Positions 1 through 7,552 are shown, numbered from the stretch's first letter. The stretch: DNA of 21,820 bases from Alphaproteobacteria bacterium (GCA_017479785.1 JAFVBT010000032.1:1-21820), one strand, 5' to 3'. The notes: generated from the sequence alone by a model not told the origin. Numbers and translations are program-made.

Positions 1-140
1 ACGTTTAAATTCAATTTGTGAAATCGTTTTTAAAGCTGCATTACATATCTTGTAAAATTGATTTAACCCTTTGAATTTTTGGGTTTTAAATTTTTTGGGT
101 AAACAGTGCGTAAATGTAAAAAAGTAGTTGATTTAAACGT
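1..140. repeat. Inverted repeats bounding a possible invertible segment
   Basis: ACGTTTAAAT at 1-10 is matched exactly by its reverse complement ATTTAAACGT at 131-140. The match continues inward with one base of slip (TCAA at 11-14 against TTGA at 128-131). The pair encloses about 120 bp immediately upstream of a DNA invertase gene. The left copy begins at the first base of the window, so its outer part is missing. A weak minus-strand promoter can be drawn inside: TTTACA (plus 51-56) and TTTAAA (plus 29-34), 16 bp apart, pointing left out of the window. The arrangement is that of a phase-variable promoter, but AT-rich sequence makes 10-bp matches less surprising, and no inverted reads can be seen here. 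Confidence 0.4.
70..100. repeat. Short imperfect tandem repeat
   Basis: Two adjacent copies of a T-rich unit ending in GGGT: TTTGAATTTTTGGGT (70-84) and TTTAAATTTTTTGGGT (85-100). It lies inside the candidate invertible segment. It could be replication slippage or a protein-binding direct repeat; nothing distinguishes the two. Confidence 0.45.
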
Positions 141-187
141 TCTATTAATTGAACCAGTTTTATAAACATTTTATGGAGAATTTAAAC

Positions 188-799
188 ATGGCAAACATCG
201 GATATATAAGAGTTAGTTCAAATAAACAAACACTGGAACATCAGCGTTTTGAAATAAAAAATTTTGCACATAAAGAAGGCTTTAAAATTGATTCTTGGGT
301 TGAAGAAAAAATATCATCCAGAAAAACTCTTAAAAATCGCAAATTATGGGAATTACTGGAAAATTTGCAAGAAAACGACATACTAATCTCTTGTGAAATA
401 TCACGTCTGGGTCGTTCTCTATTGGAAGTAATGCGAATTTTGGAAATGTGTTTGAATAAAAACTGTAAAGTATGGACACTGAAAGAAAATTACAGACTTG
501 GCAACGATATACAAAGTAAAGTATTGGCTTTTGCCTTCGGTTTAGCCGCAGAAATCGAACGAAAACTTATTTCTGAACGAACAAAATCAAGTCTGGCAAA
601 CATTAAAGCACAAGGTAAAAAACTCGGGCGCCCATTCACGGCAGAATCAAAAAAACTTAAATTAAGCGGAAATCGTCGTAAAATTCAAAAATTAATTGAA
701 GAAGGTTTATCTGTATCAAAAATTGCCTATATCATGGGTGTTGGCCGTGGCACTTTAAGAAGATATTTAGACAGGCAAAAAACTATCAATAACCGATAA
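188..799 (+). CDS. Serine recombinase / DNA invertase, Mpi-like
   Basis: 203-aa small serine recombinase of the resolvase/invertase class. Residues 1-140 form the catalytic domain: GYIRVSS at 5-11 carries the nucleophilic serine (S10), and SRLGRS at 72-77 holds conserved active-site arginines. A long helix (about 105-130, with the run QSKVLAFAFGLAAEIERKL) follows. Residues 145-198 are a GRP hinge and a helix-turn-helix. The text resembles the Bacteroides master invertase Mpi group more than transposon resolvases; this is recalled family similarity, not a search result. I chose ATG 188 because GGAGAA at 175-180 sits 7 nt upstream and the protein then starts MANIGYIRV as in Hin and Pin; in-frame ATGs at 149 and 173 are less well placed. 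It is convergent with the long minus-strand operon. Expected role: inverting DNA at short inverted repeats, plausibly those at 1-140. Confidence 0.88.
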   Translation: MANIGYIRVSSNKQTLEHQRFEIKNFAHKEGFKIDSWVEEKISSRKTLKNRKLWELLENLQENDILISCEISRLGRSLLEVMRILEMCLNKNCKVWTLKENYRLGNDIQSKVLAFAFGLAAEIERKLISERTKSSLANIKAQGKKLGRPFTAESKKLKLSGNRRKIQKLIEEGLSVSKIAYIMGVGRGTLRRYLDRQKTINNR

Positions 800-809
800 T
801 TTTGTTAAG

Positions 810-833
810 AAAAAAACATCTGCTCAATCAGAT
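810..833 (-). terminator. Weak Rho-independent terminator ending the serS operon
   Basis: Read on the minus strand, ATCTG/CAGAT (829-833 with 818-822) forms a 5-bp stem with a 6-nt loop, followed after one base by seven Ts (810-816). It lies 10 nt beyond the stop of the lipoprotein-like gene. The stem is short, so it may be inefficient. Confidence 0.4.
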
Positions 834-842
834 AATCGTGCA

Positions 843-1010
843 TTAAGACCACGGAATATTATTAACACATCTGTCCGGATTTTGATCGCAAAATTCCTTG
901 TCATTATTTTTATTAAAAAGCTTTTTTCTTTCTTCCGTAAGGCGTCCGGCCTCAAAAATTGTACAAGAAGTATTTAAAAACAACAAAAACAATAACAAAA
1001 TTTTTTTCAT
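843..1010 (-). CDS. Small lipoprotein-like peptide (55 aa)
   Basis: A 55-aa frame starts with MKKILLLFLLFLNTSC, a positively charged start, a hydrophobic stretch and a cysteine at position 16, as in a lipoprotein signal peptide. The lipobox is imperfect (N-T-S-C, with Leu at -4). The mature part is about 40 charged residues with two further cysteines (C41, C48) near EFCDQNPDRC and ends in PWS. AGGA ends 6 nt before the ATG, and the start lies 10 nt after the stop of the upstream membrane-protein gene, so it reads as the last gene of the operon. I do not recognise a family. If real, the product would be an inner- or outer-membrane-anchored periplasmic peptide with one possible disulfide. The alternative is a simple secreted or single-helix peptide. 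Confidence 0.6.
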   Translation of the reverse strand: MKKILLLFLLFLNTSCTIFEAGRLTEERKKLFNKNNDKEFCDQNPDRCVNNIPWS

Positions 1011-1020
1011 TGCATCCTAC

Positions 1021-1410
1021 CTAAATTAACGATTTTACACTCAACAACAGTAAACATACCAAAATAAATTTAGCACAAAAAACCCAAAACGTTGAACCTT
1101 CATAAGTTGCACCGCATTTCCATAAACTACGGACAACAATATACATATAAGTCACAAACATTGCACCCAATATAATGTGAATAACCATGTACCCCAAAAC
1201 AGAACCATTACCCAACATCAATTTCGGGAAATTAGTCAGAGCATACAAAACCAAATTGCGCGAGCAAAGATTGCCGTGCGGGCAAATCATTCTGAGAACA
1301 CCGCTGTGAGTGATGTTTGTAATAATATAAAAACAGGCAAACCCAACCAAACCGAACAGCCAAAATACAGTTCTTAACGGATATTCACCGGCGCCGAGTT
1401 TCTTAAACAT
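1021..1410 (-). CDS. Unknown three-helix inner-membrane protein
   Basis: 129 aa with three predicted membrane spans at about 14-33, 70-93 and 106-126, separated by a loop containing two cysteines near RMICPHGNLCSRN (about 41-51). The N-terminus MFKKLGAGEYPLRTVFWLFG is short and basic, consistent with a cytoplasmic N-terminus. A strong Shine-Dalgarno AGGGGA lies about 8 nt before the ATG, and the gene follows the M49 peptidase gene after 15 nt, so it is very probably co-transcribed. I do not recognise the family and assign no function. The two cysteines between spans 1 and 2 could be periplasmic and form a disulfide or bind a metal; this is inference. Confidence 0.75.
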   Translation of the reverse strand: MFKKLGAGEYPLRTVFWLFGLVGFACFYIITNITHSGVLRMICPHGNLCSRNLVLYALTNFPKLMLGNGSVLGYMVIHIILGAMFVTYMYIVVRSLWKCGATYEGSTFWVFCAKFILVCLLLLSVKSLI

Positions 1411-1425
1411 CTTAGTCCCCTTTGC

Positions 1426-3141
1426 TTAAAAAGATGCCACAATCTCAATATAAGGTCTAATTCCTAAACTTTGCTTAAAATTTGAAATATATTGCAACAT
1501 TTCACCCCACTCGGTCCAACGGTCAACAAATTTCTTTGCAAAATCCGGAGATTTAGAAAGTTGAACTTCAATAACTTTTTCCAATAAACTGCGCGAACCG
1601 GATTTCATTTTTTCAAAATCAACGTGCAATTTTTTATCATCATCAAACCAAAACGCACCATATTCACGCAAATAATTATATTCAATCAAATCAGCCATTC
1701 TGTGTGCCTCTTTGTCTTGAGGATATGCTTTCATAAAATGACGTTTAACAATCCATGTTACATATATGGATTTCAGTTCTTCTTCACCGATAATACCGGC
1801 CTTAACATATTCCGGCATCATTGCCGCCGACACCATATCGGCTTTATGCTCCTCAATAATGTGTTGATAAATGCCGACAGCGGTCTGATAAGTGCTGTCC
1901 GGTCCGAGCGAATGCCCATTTTCATGCCCGATTGTAAACAAATGGTCATACTCGTTGTTATAATATTTATGCAATTCCGGTATCACCAGTTTTTTAAGTA
2001 TTTCTTTGATTTTCTCCGATTCGCCGCCTTGACGTACCTGTCGGTGATATACATTGCGTCGACCGCCGCCGTGCGCCAAACTCGGCTTATCATTATTCGG
2101 CAAATTCTGCGCCAATGTAATACCTCCGCGGCAAAGCGCATAATCACCTGTTAATGCAACAATATCCGCATCAACCATTGTTTGCTTCAAGCCGTTTTTG
2201 CCGCCGATACCTTGTTCATATTTATCACTGAACGGCATTAATGAAGCCAGCTTGATCATTTCTTCCTTAAATTTAAGCAACAAATCCGTTCCTTTACGAT
2301 TAACAATACCGACACGGATACCGAGCATATCTTTCGGTACCGGATTAATTTTCAGGGCCTCCAAACGTGCACATAATGCTTTATCGGAAAACAGTGTGGG
2401 GGTCAGTTTGTCATCATAATTTTCGCGACTTAACGTAAATTCCAGCGGCGTATCTTGCATTTGCGCCCAATGTTTATCCGCCAAAATATCCATTTCTTCG
2501 TTATTTTGTAACAATGCCTGAGCCTGCCAACCGAGGTAATCCTTAAACAATTCATCGGTTGTAAAGTGTGCCGCACATTCCAATTCATTGGCAATTTCCG
2601 AAAACTCATCGGCAAAATATTCGGTATAATCAATTGCTTTTAAATATTCGCCGTCACGTCGAACCATAGTGCGTGCACTCAAAATTTTATGCACTTCCTC
2701 AACTTTTCCGGCATCAAGCATTTTATTTATGATTTGCACCAATTCCGCCGTATCCATATCCGTTGGATAAAAATTACGTCCCATGTATTGATGAATTCCT
2801 TCAAATATTTCTACCGGCTCTTTATCTATTCCGTTTGAACCGGAAACCCCGTTAAGTGAATTAAACAGCTTCAGCGCATTGGCCGCATAAGGGCTGTTTT
2901 CGGCGGCAACTTCCAACGCCTGTTTTTGCACCAAATTCATCGGATGATCCATTTCAAGCGCCACATCGTTTATAATTCGTGCCGCATTCACCAGATATTG
3001 CAAAGCTTTTTTATCTCCGTCCGAAAGACTTTTATATGCTTCGTGTTCTTTATCAATCAACACGATTTGCCGCATTTCTTTGGTAACTTTTTTCTTTATT
3101 TCCGGTGCTGAATAGTTAATTTTGAAGCCGTTAATTTTCAT
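1426..3141 (-). CDS. Family M49 (dipeptidyl-peptidase III-like) zinc metallopeptidase
   Basis: 571 aa. The zinc site is visible: HENGH at 406-410 (two His ligands plus catalytic Glu407), and EEHKAD at 430-435, where Glu431 would be the third ligand. Upstream, NLPNN at 346-350 and the GGGRRNVYHR stretch match the conserved M49 segment around the substrate cleft. No signal peptide is present, so a cytosolic enzyme is expected, removing dipeptides from oligopeptide N-termini. Most M49 enzymes have a six-residue HExxGH motif; this one has the five-residue HExxH form known from a minority of bacterial members. It is shorter than eukaryotic DPP III (about 740 aa). GGAG precedes the ATG, which lies inside the upstream gene (11-nt overlap), indicating translational coupling. 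Confident on family; peptide substrate unknown. Confidence 0.85.
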   Translation of the reverse strand: MKINGFKINYSAPEIKKKVTKEMRQIVLIDKEHEAYKSLSDGDKKALQYLVNAARIINDVALEMDHPMNLVQKQALEVAAENSPYAANALKLFNSLNGVSGSNGIDKEPVEIFEGIHQYMGRNFYPTDMDTAELVQIINKMLDAGKVEEVHKILSARTMVRRDGEYLKAIDYTEYFADEFSEIANELECAAHFTTDELFKDYLGWQAQALLQNNEEMDILADKHWAQMQDTPLEFTLSRENYDDKLTPTLFSDKALCARLEALKINPVPKDMLGIRVGIVNRKGTDLLLKFKEEMIKLASLMPFSDKYEQGIGGKNGLKQTMVDADIVALTGDYALCRGGITLAQNLPNNDKPSLAHGGGRRNVYHRQVRQGGESEKIKEILKKLVIPELHKYYNNEYDHLFTIGHENGHSLGPDSTYQTAVGIYQHIIEEHKADMVSAAMMPEYVKAGIIGEEELKSIYVTWIVKRHFMKAYPQDKEAHRMADLIEYNYLREYGAFWFDDDKKLHVDFEKMKSGSRSLLEKVIEVQLSKSPDFAKKFVDRWTEWGEMLQYISNFKQSLGIRPYIEIVASF

Positions 3142-4408
3142 CGTTTATCTCCACTGTTTTAAATTTATAAAAACGTAAGTCCTGTTCCGGAATATTTACG
3201 GATATTTCACCGCGTTTCTGCAAAACAGGTATAATTTCCGTCGGATCATCCGGACGTTCGTCGGCACAAAGCAATGCCTGATTATTTTTATATTCAATCA
3301 TAATGCCGTCATCCTGATCCAAGTAACTGATTAAAAGAGTATCCTTGTCCTTATGTATTTCTTCCGTATCAGTCAGTAAATAGATTTTAATATATTTTAT
3401 TTTCTTCGCGTTTGTTTTTAAAGCCGTTTTTTTGGCGATTTCAATCAGCGATACAATCACGCTATCTTGCTTGAGATTTTTGCGTGCGAAAAGTTCGTTC
3501 AACTCCTCATCAAAAACACGAACGTATAATCGTCCCCTATCAAACAAACGATAATTTTCCGGCGTTTTTTTCGGCCATATATAATTTTTATCCTTGTTCA
3601 GATTTTTTTTGAAATAATCAAATAACTTTTCCTTATAGTGCTGTGCATATAACTCCAAATTATTTTTTTGAACTTCCGCTTGAGGCAAATCTTGACGGTC
3701 TGTCAAAAAAAGCAAAGACGAATAATCTTTTTCCATGGCACGTGCAATTTGCGTATCCACAATATCAAACACTTCCATATGATAAAAATTTTTCTGCGCA
3801 AAATAAAGCGCTTCTTCCAATAAAAAATCCAGTTTATTTTTATGTCTTACGGAAGTTATATCCGCCAAAATAACAATCATTTTATCTTGTTGCTGCAAAT
3901 AGTTTTCTATAAGCTTCTCCGCCGATAAATCTTCCTCTGTCAAAACCAATTGTTCAATATCATCTGCCTGCATCACTTTTTTTAGGATTCGTTTCGGCAG
4001 TTGTAAATTATCATTCGGATTATCATTAACCAATACGATATTTTTTACATTGTTGTTTTTATGCAGTTCGGCAAATAATTTTTTAACAATCAATGAACTT
4101 TCCGATTTTACTTCTTTCGGTATAAGCACTATCTTAACATTCTTCTTTTTATAATTATCATAGTGGTCAAAATACGTTGAAATATTTTTTTCAACCGATA
4201 CTTTATCATCATAAAAAATAGCCGCCATAACCGGATTTACTTCTTCTTTTTGCTCGCGCACCCGACCGTAATCCACAATCCTTTCATAGTTTGCATATAA
4301 GTTATTTTTCAAACGCAAAACATTAGCCCGAACAATCATGGCAAAAAACAAAATAATCAAAGAATATTTGAATATTTGTTTAAAGAATATTTTTGTTTTT
4401 TGCTGCAT
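3131..4408 (-). CDS. Membrane-anchored degenerate MEMO-AMMECR1 fusion protein
   Basis: 425 aa. Residues 13-30 form a single membrane anchor. Residues about 58-240 resemble a MEMO domain (AIFYDD near the start where MEMO has a Tyr-Pro motif, then alternating strands and helices). Residues about 252-421 resemble AMMECR1: YVRVFDEEL, the VSLIEIAKKTAL helix, KIYLLTDTEEI at 341-351, DPTEIIPVLQKRG at 388-400 and RFYKFKTVEI at 412-421. The metal-binding histidines expected in MEMO are not apparent: where the family has PHAGY and a Gly-Pro-Ser-His segment, this protein reads IPKEV and VNDNPND. It is therefore likely a binding or scaffold protein, not an enzyme. The start is 3 nt after the HAD gene stop, and the end overlaps the M49 gene by 11 nt. 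The domain call is my reading of remote similarity. Confidence 0.5.
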   Translation of the reverse strand: MQQKTKIFFKQIFKYSLIILFFAMIVRANVLRLKNNLYANYERIVDYGRVREQKEEVNPVMAAIFYDDKVSVEKNISTYFDHYDNYKKKNVKIVLIPKEVKSESSLIVKKLFAELHKNNNVKNIVLVNDNPNDNLQLPKRILKKVMQADDIEQLVLTEEDLSAEKLIENYLQQQDKMIVILADITSVRHKNKLDFLLEEALYFAQKNFYHMEVFDIVDTQIARAMEKDYSSLLFLTDRQDLPQAEVQKNNLELYAQHYKEKLFDYFKKNLNKDKNYIWPKKTPENYRLFDRGRLYVRVFDEELNELFARKNLKQDSVIVSLIEIAKKTALKTNAKKIKYIKIYLLTDTEEIHKDKDTLLISYLDQDDGIMIEYKNNQALLCADERPDDPTEIIPVLQKRGEISVNIPEQDLRFYKFKTVEINDEN

Positions 4409-4411
4409 AGA

Positions 4412-5080
4412 CTATTGCCCTTTCAACTCTTCATAAAAGGACGAAAAATCCGAAAAATAAATCACACGACTGTCTTTTTCTTCCTTATCGTGCCATATTG
4501 ACTCACCTATGCGTATAGCACGCGCACCGGCCGCTAAAGCACAATCGCTGTCCAACGGACTGTCTCCTACCATCCAAACCGTTTGCGGTGAAATTTCCTG
4601 AACAAAAGGTTTTACGGCAAAAAGCAACTGTTCGGGATAAGGTTTATCGCGCGCCGCCTCATGTCCGCAAACAATATTATCAAACAAATTTTTATCATAC
4701 AGAAAAGCCAATTCCGCTTCCAATAAATTACGCGTTTTATTGGTAACAATTACGCTTTTAATGCCTTTTTTTCGCAAAAATTTTAACACTTCCTGTGTTT
4801 TATTCGGTTTTTTACTGTATTTTGGAATATTTCTTAAATAAGCGGCACAATATTTTTGATATGCATCCTCGGTAAATGCGCCGAATATCAGCGGGAAATT
4901 ATCGGCAAAAGACAGGCGCGGATTGCGTTTTTCACAAACATTTTCCCATGAAGGCAAACCATATTCCGTCAGAATTTCATTTATGGAGTTTTGCAAATTT
5001 TCACGACTAAAAGCTAAGGTATTATCCCAATCAAATGCCACAACCCGTAAGTTGCCGATATTTAAATCCGAATGCCGCAT
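4412..5080 (-). CDS. HAD-family phosphatase (phosphoglycolate phosphatase-like)
   Basis: 222 aa with all four HAD motifs. Motif I is FDWDNT (Asp17 nucleophile, Asp19 acid/base), motif II is VTNK (Thr113), motif III is Lys146 in RDKPYPE, and motif IV is GDSPLD (172-177, Asp173 and Asp177). An alpha-helical cap between motifs I and II (about 24-95) gives subclass I, the shape of Gph and pyrophosphatase-type enzymes. It is a cytosolic Mg-dependent phosphomonoesterase; substrate cannot be decided, with phosphoglycolate, pyrophosphate or a nucleotide monophosphate all possible. TTTGGAG lies upstream of the ATG. The start overlaps the end of the HD gene by 19 nt, and the next gene begins 3 nt after its stop, so expression depends on the serS operon promoter and possibly on translation through the two broken upstream genes. 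Confidence 0.88.
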   Translation of the reverse strand: MRHSDLNIGNLRVVAFDWDNTLAFSRENLQNSINEILTEYGLPSWENVCEKRNPRLSFADNFPLIFGAFTEDAYQKYCAAYLRNIPKYSKKPNKTQEVLKFLRKKGIKSVIVTNKTRNLLEAELAFLYDKNLFDNIVCGHEAARDKPYPEQLLFAVKPFVQEISPQTVWMVGDSPLDSDCALAAGARAIRIGESIWHDKEEKDSRVIYFSDFSSFYEELKGQ

Positions 5081-5688
5081 TTTTTAAGATTCTCCAAAGA
5101 TAAAGCGATAACAGCATCTTCCAGTTCTTCCACCGCAGGTTCTTCCAAAACCGCCACAACCGATTTTTTCTCGGTGTTAATTGCCAAATATTGCTGTCCG
5201 TCTTCGCATTCGAGCCAATAGCGCACATCTCCGTCTTTATGCTGATTGGCCTGTAAATTAGCATCTATCTTATCCAGCGCCGTTACTAAGCGAGCTTCCG
5301 GTGTTTGTTTATCTTCATATTCGCGCCATAAATCAAAAATTCGGTTACCTAATTCAGACGGCAACAAATCACGATATTTTTCCATTGCAGCAGTTTCTTG
5401 AACATCTTTGAGTCTTTTCTTTTCCGGATTTGCGCGCTGCACCGCCTTCGGGCAATCGCCGGTTTCAGCTTCGGCAATATCATGCACAAAAGCCAGTTAC
5501 AGCAGCCTGGTATAATTGTACTTATGTTGCAAATACGGATAAATAGCCATCAACAGCCACGCCAGTTTGAAACTGTGTGAGGAATCCGTCTCGCTTGTTC
5601 CGTCTGAAAGCAAAGTTGCCCGTTTGACAAGGCAAACTTTATCCAATATTTTCATAAAAGCGAGTATTTGCTGAATTTTATTTTGCAT
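5062..5688 (-). pseudogene. HD-domain phosphohydrolase interrupted by an in-frame TAA
   Basis: Read through, the frame encodes a 208-residue HD-superfamily hydrolase of the YfbR/HD_3 type: His38 in SSHSFKL, His69-Asp70 in VHDIAEAETGD, and Asp139 in ALDKIDA, a complete metal-binding set. Codon 64 is TAA (plus 5497-5499), falling between YNYTRLL and LAFVHD, where relatives often have Lys. AAA to TAA would need one base change. No frameshift is seen, and both flanking segments keep family sequence. The ATG overlaps the end of serS by 11 nt and the stop overlaps the HAD gene by 19 nt, so operon geometry is intact. The possibilities are a recent pseudogene, a read error, or restart at ATG 5487, which would lack His38. 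Likely original role: nucleotide 5'-phosphohydrolase in nucleotide-pool control. Confidence 0.75.
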
Positions 5689-6958
5689 TTTTTCCTATAA
5701 ATTTTTTGCCGCCCATATATGGTTGCAACTTAGCCGGAATACGAACCGTTCCGTCAGCCTGTTGATGATTTTCAATAAACGGCACCAGCGCACGCGGTGT
5801 CGCAATTCCGGTATTATTCAACGTATGGCAAAATCTGACCTTACCGTCATTGCCGCGATACCTTAAATTTGTTCTGCGCGCTTGCCATTCGGTAATATTG
5901 GAACAAGAATGGGTTTCGCGATAACAATTTTGCGACGGCACCCACGCTTCCAAATCATATTGACGATATTTCGGCGCACCCATATCACCGGTGCAAACTT
6001 CCAAAACTTGATAAGGCAATTCCAAATCCTGTAAAATTTCTTCTGAAATCTGCAACAATTTTTGGTGCCATTTTTCACTTTCCGCTATGTCATTTTTACA
6101 AATTACGAATTGCTCGGTTTTGAAAAATTGGTGAACACGTACCAAACCGCTGGTATCCTTACCGGCGGCACCGGCCTCGCGACGAAAACACGGTGAAAAT
6201 CCGGCGTATAAAATCGGTCATTCGTTTTCTGCCAGCATTTCATCGGCTCGGAGAGAATTTAAAATCAGCTCGGCCGTACCTGACAAATAAACATCGTCTG
6301 CCGGCATATAATAAATTTCATCGCGCGCAAAAGGTAAATAACCTTGATTATACAAAGGTTTTTCTTTAGAAATTGCCGGAACCGTAATTAACGTAAATCC
6401 GTTCTGACGCAGCTTATCCATTACCATCATATGAATGGCTATTTCCAATTGCGCCAGATCATTTTTAATAGCGTAAGTCCGCGAACCGGAAACCTTGGCA
6501 ATGCGTTCCATTTCACTCCAATCGTTGATTTCCATTAATTCAATATGGTCTTTCGGCTCAAAATCAAATTTTGGCAGTTCGCCGACTTTGCGACGCACGA
6601 CATTCGCCGTATCATCCGGTCCGTCCGGACTTTCCGCGCTCGGATAATTCGGCATTCTGAGCATCATATCGTTAAACTGAGCTTCAAGTTCAGTCAATTT
6701 TTCTTGCTCAGCCTTAAACTGTTCGCCGATTTCCTTACTTTTGGCAATGATTGCCTGTTTCTCATCAGGTGAGGCACTTTTTATTGAATTACTCAATTTA
6801 TTTTTTTCTTCCGCCAAAGCCTGAGAAGAAGTTTTCAGCTTATTCATGGCATAAAAAGTTTCAATCAGTTCATCAACTTTTTCTGCCGGAAAACCTTTCC
6901 GCGCCAAGCTTTCCTCAACCCACTGCGTGTTATCCGTAATAAATTTTATATCCAACAT
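5678..6958 (-). pseudogene. serS: Seryl-tRNA synthetase with an in-frame TGA
   Basis: Read through, this is a full-length class II SerRS (426 residues, the normal size). Residues 1-110 are the N-terminal tRNA-binding domain with the long antiparallel coiled coil (about 30-100). The catalytic core follows, with motif 2 FSPCFRREAG at 254-263 and motif 3 RIPAKLQPYMGG near the C-terminus. Codon 247 is TGA (plus 6218-6220), between AENE and PILYAGF, where SerRS normally has Leu (LPI-YAGFSPCFR). TTA to TGA is a single change. The stop removes motifs 2 and 3, so a truncated product cannot aminoacylate. SerRS is essential, so either the base is wrong, the codon is read through, or another serS exists. 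AGAGG precedes the ATG, and a promoter lies at 6994-7021. It is the first gene of the operon. Confidence 0.85.
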
Positions 6959-6993
6959 CGTTTTGTGCCTCTAAATAAATTAAACCTGCGCGA

Positions 6994-7021
6994 ATTATAC
7001 GTTATTTATTGTAGATTACAA
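6994..7021 (-). promoter_or_regulatory. Sigma-70-type promoter of the serS operon
   Basis: On the minus strand, TTGTAA (plus 7016-7021) and a consensus TATAAT (plus 6994-6999) are separated by 16 bp, about 36 bp upstream of the serS start and downstream of the terminator at 7062-7089. Confidence 0.65.
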
Positions 7022-7061
7022 CACAAATTTTGCTTTTATAGACTCTTTCTCGGATACACAT

Positions 7062-7089
7062 AAAAACCCGCCGAAATTACACGGCGGGT
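7062..7089 (-). terminator. Rho-independent terminator after the 132-aa unknown gene
   Basis: Minus-strand reading gives an 8-bp GC-rich stem (ACCCGCCG/CGGCGGGT; plus 7066-7073 with 7082-7089), an 8-nt loop and a U tail (plus As 7062-7066). It lies 30 nt after the stop at 7120 and insulates the serS promoter from the xseB-ispA unit. Confidence 0.85.
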
Positions 7090-7119
7090 AAAGGAGAAAC
7101 AAATGAAAAACAAAATTTT

Positions 7120-7518
7120 TTATAAAGAAGGAGAACGCTGTTGCACCAAGGAGTGAGCCATAAAAACGGAAGAATTCTCTTTTGCTTTTGCAAATTCCTC
7201 GGGAAAGGCTTTTTTGAAATCTTCTTTAAAATTTTTCGGTTGACCGTGCGGATGTTTGGAATAAGCAGCCATAATCATTAACAACATTCCATCGGTTGAT
7301 AAATCTTTACCTAGGCGTGCATTAAATTCTGCCGGTGCGGCATACATTTTAACGGCAGTTAATTCATCCGGCAACTTACGCTCTTGAAGTGTGCGATGTG
7401 AAGGTGACATTTTTATGGCAATACTGGCCAATCTCAAAAGCTGTTCTTTTGATTGCTCCGCAGCCTGCAAGGCACTTAGAAATTTCTGTCCTAAAGTCTG
7501 TTTTTTTGCTTCAGTCAT
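7120..7518 (-). CDS. Unknown soluble 132-aa protein
   Basis: 132 aa, rich in Lys, Ala and Leu and probably mostly helical, with no signal peptide or membrane span. Notable stretches are HRTLQERKLPDEL (about 41-53), a hydrophobic helix DGMLLMIMAAY (about 76-86) and a basic FKEDFKKAFPEEFAKAKE region (98-114). I do not recognise the family. The start is ATG 7518 because GGGAGG ends 5 nt upstream; the in-frame ATG at 7533 has no ribosome-binding site. A good promoter (7553-7581) and a strong terminator (7062-7089) let it be a single-gene transcript, although read-through from ispA, whose stop lies about 70 nt away, is also possible since no terminator separates them. Confidence 0.7.
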   Translation of the reverse strand: MTEAKKQTLGQKFLSALQAAEQSKEQLLRLASIAIKMSPSHRTLQERKLPDELTAVKMYAAPAEFNARLGKDLSTDGMLLMIMAAYSKHPHGQPKNFKEDFKKAFPEEFAKAKENSSVFMAHSLVQQRSPSL

Positions 7519-7552
7519 ATCCGCCTCCCTCATAATTATATTTTGTAACTAA

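Noticed and set aside
65..85. AACCC/GGGTT hairpin with nearby T runs, as a terminator
   Set aside because: Only 5 bp with an 11-nt loop; the Ts belong to a T-rich tandem repeat. Not convincing.
1624..2154. 176-codon plus-strand frame opposite the M49 gene
   Set aside because: It lies over the conserved zinc-site region of a clear minus-strand gene; low-complexity translation.
5062..6958. Altered genetic code (TGA or TAA read as an amino acid)
   Set aside because: The two stops differ in codon and fall where Leu and Lys are expected; TGA and TAA end other genes here, and Trp is encoded by TGG.
7103..7156. 17-codon plus-strand frame with a good AAGGAG upstream
   Set aside because: It overlaps the 3' end of the minus-strand 132-aa gene, and its AAGGAG directly abuts a terminator hairpin. 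It has no promoter of its own and no recognisable peptide, so chance is likelier.
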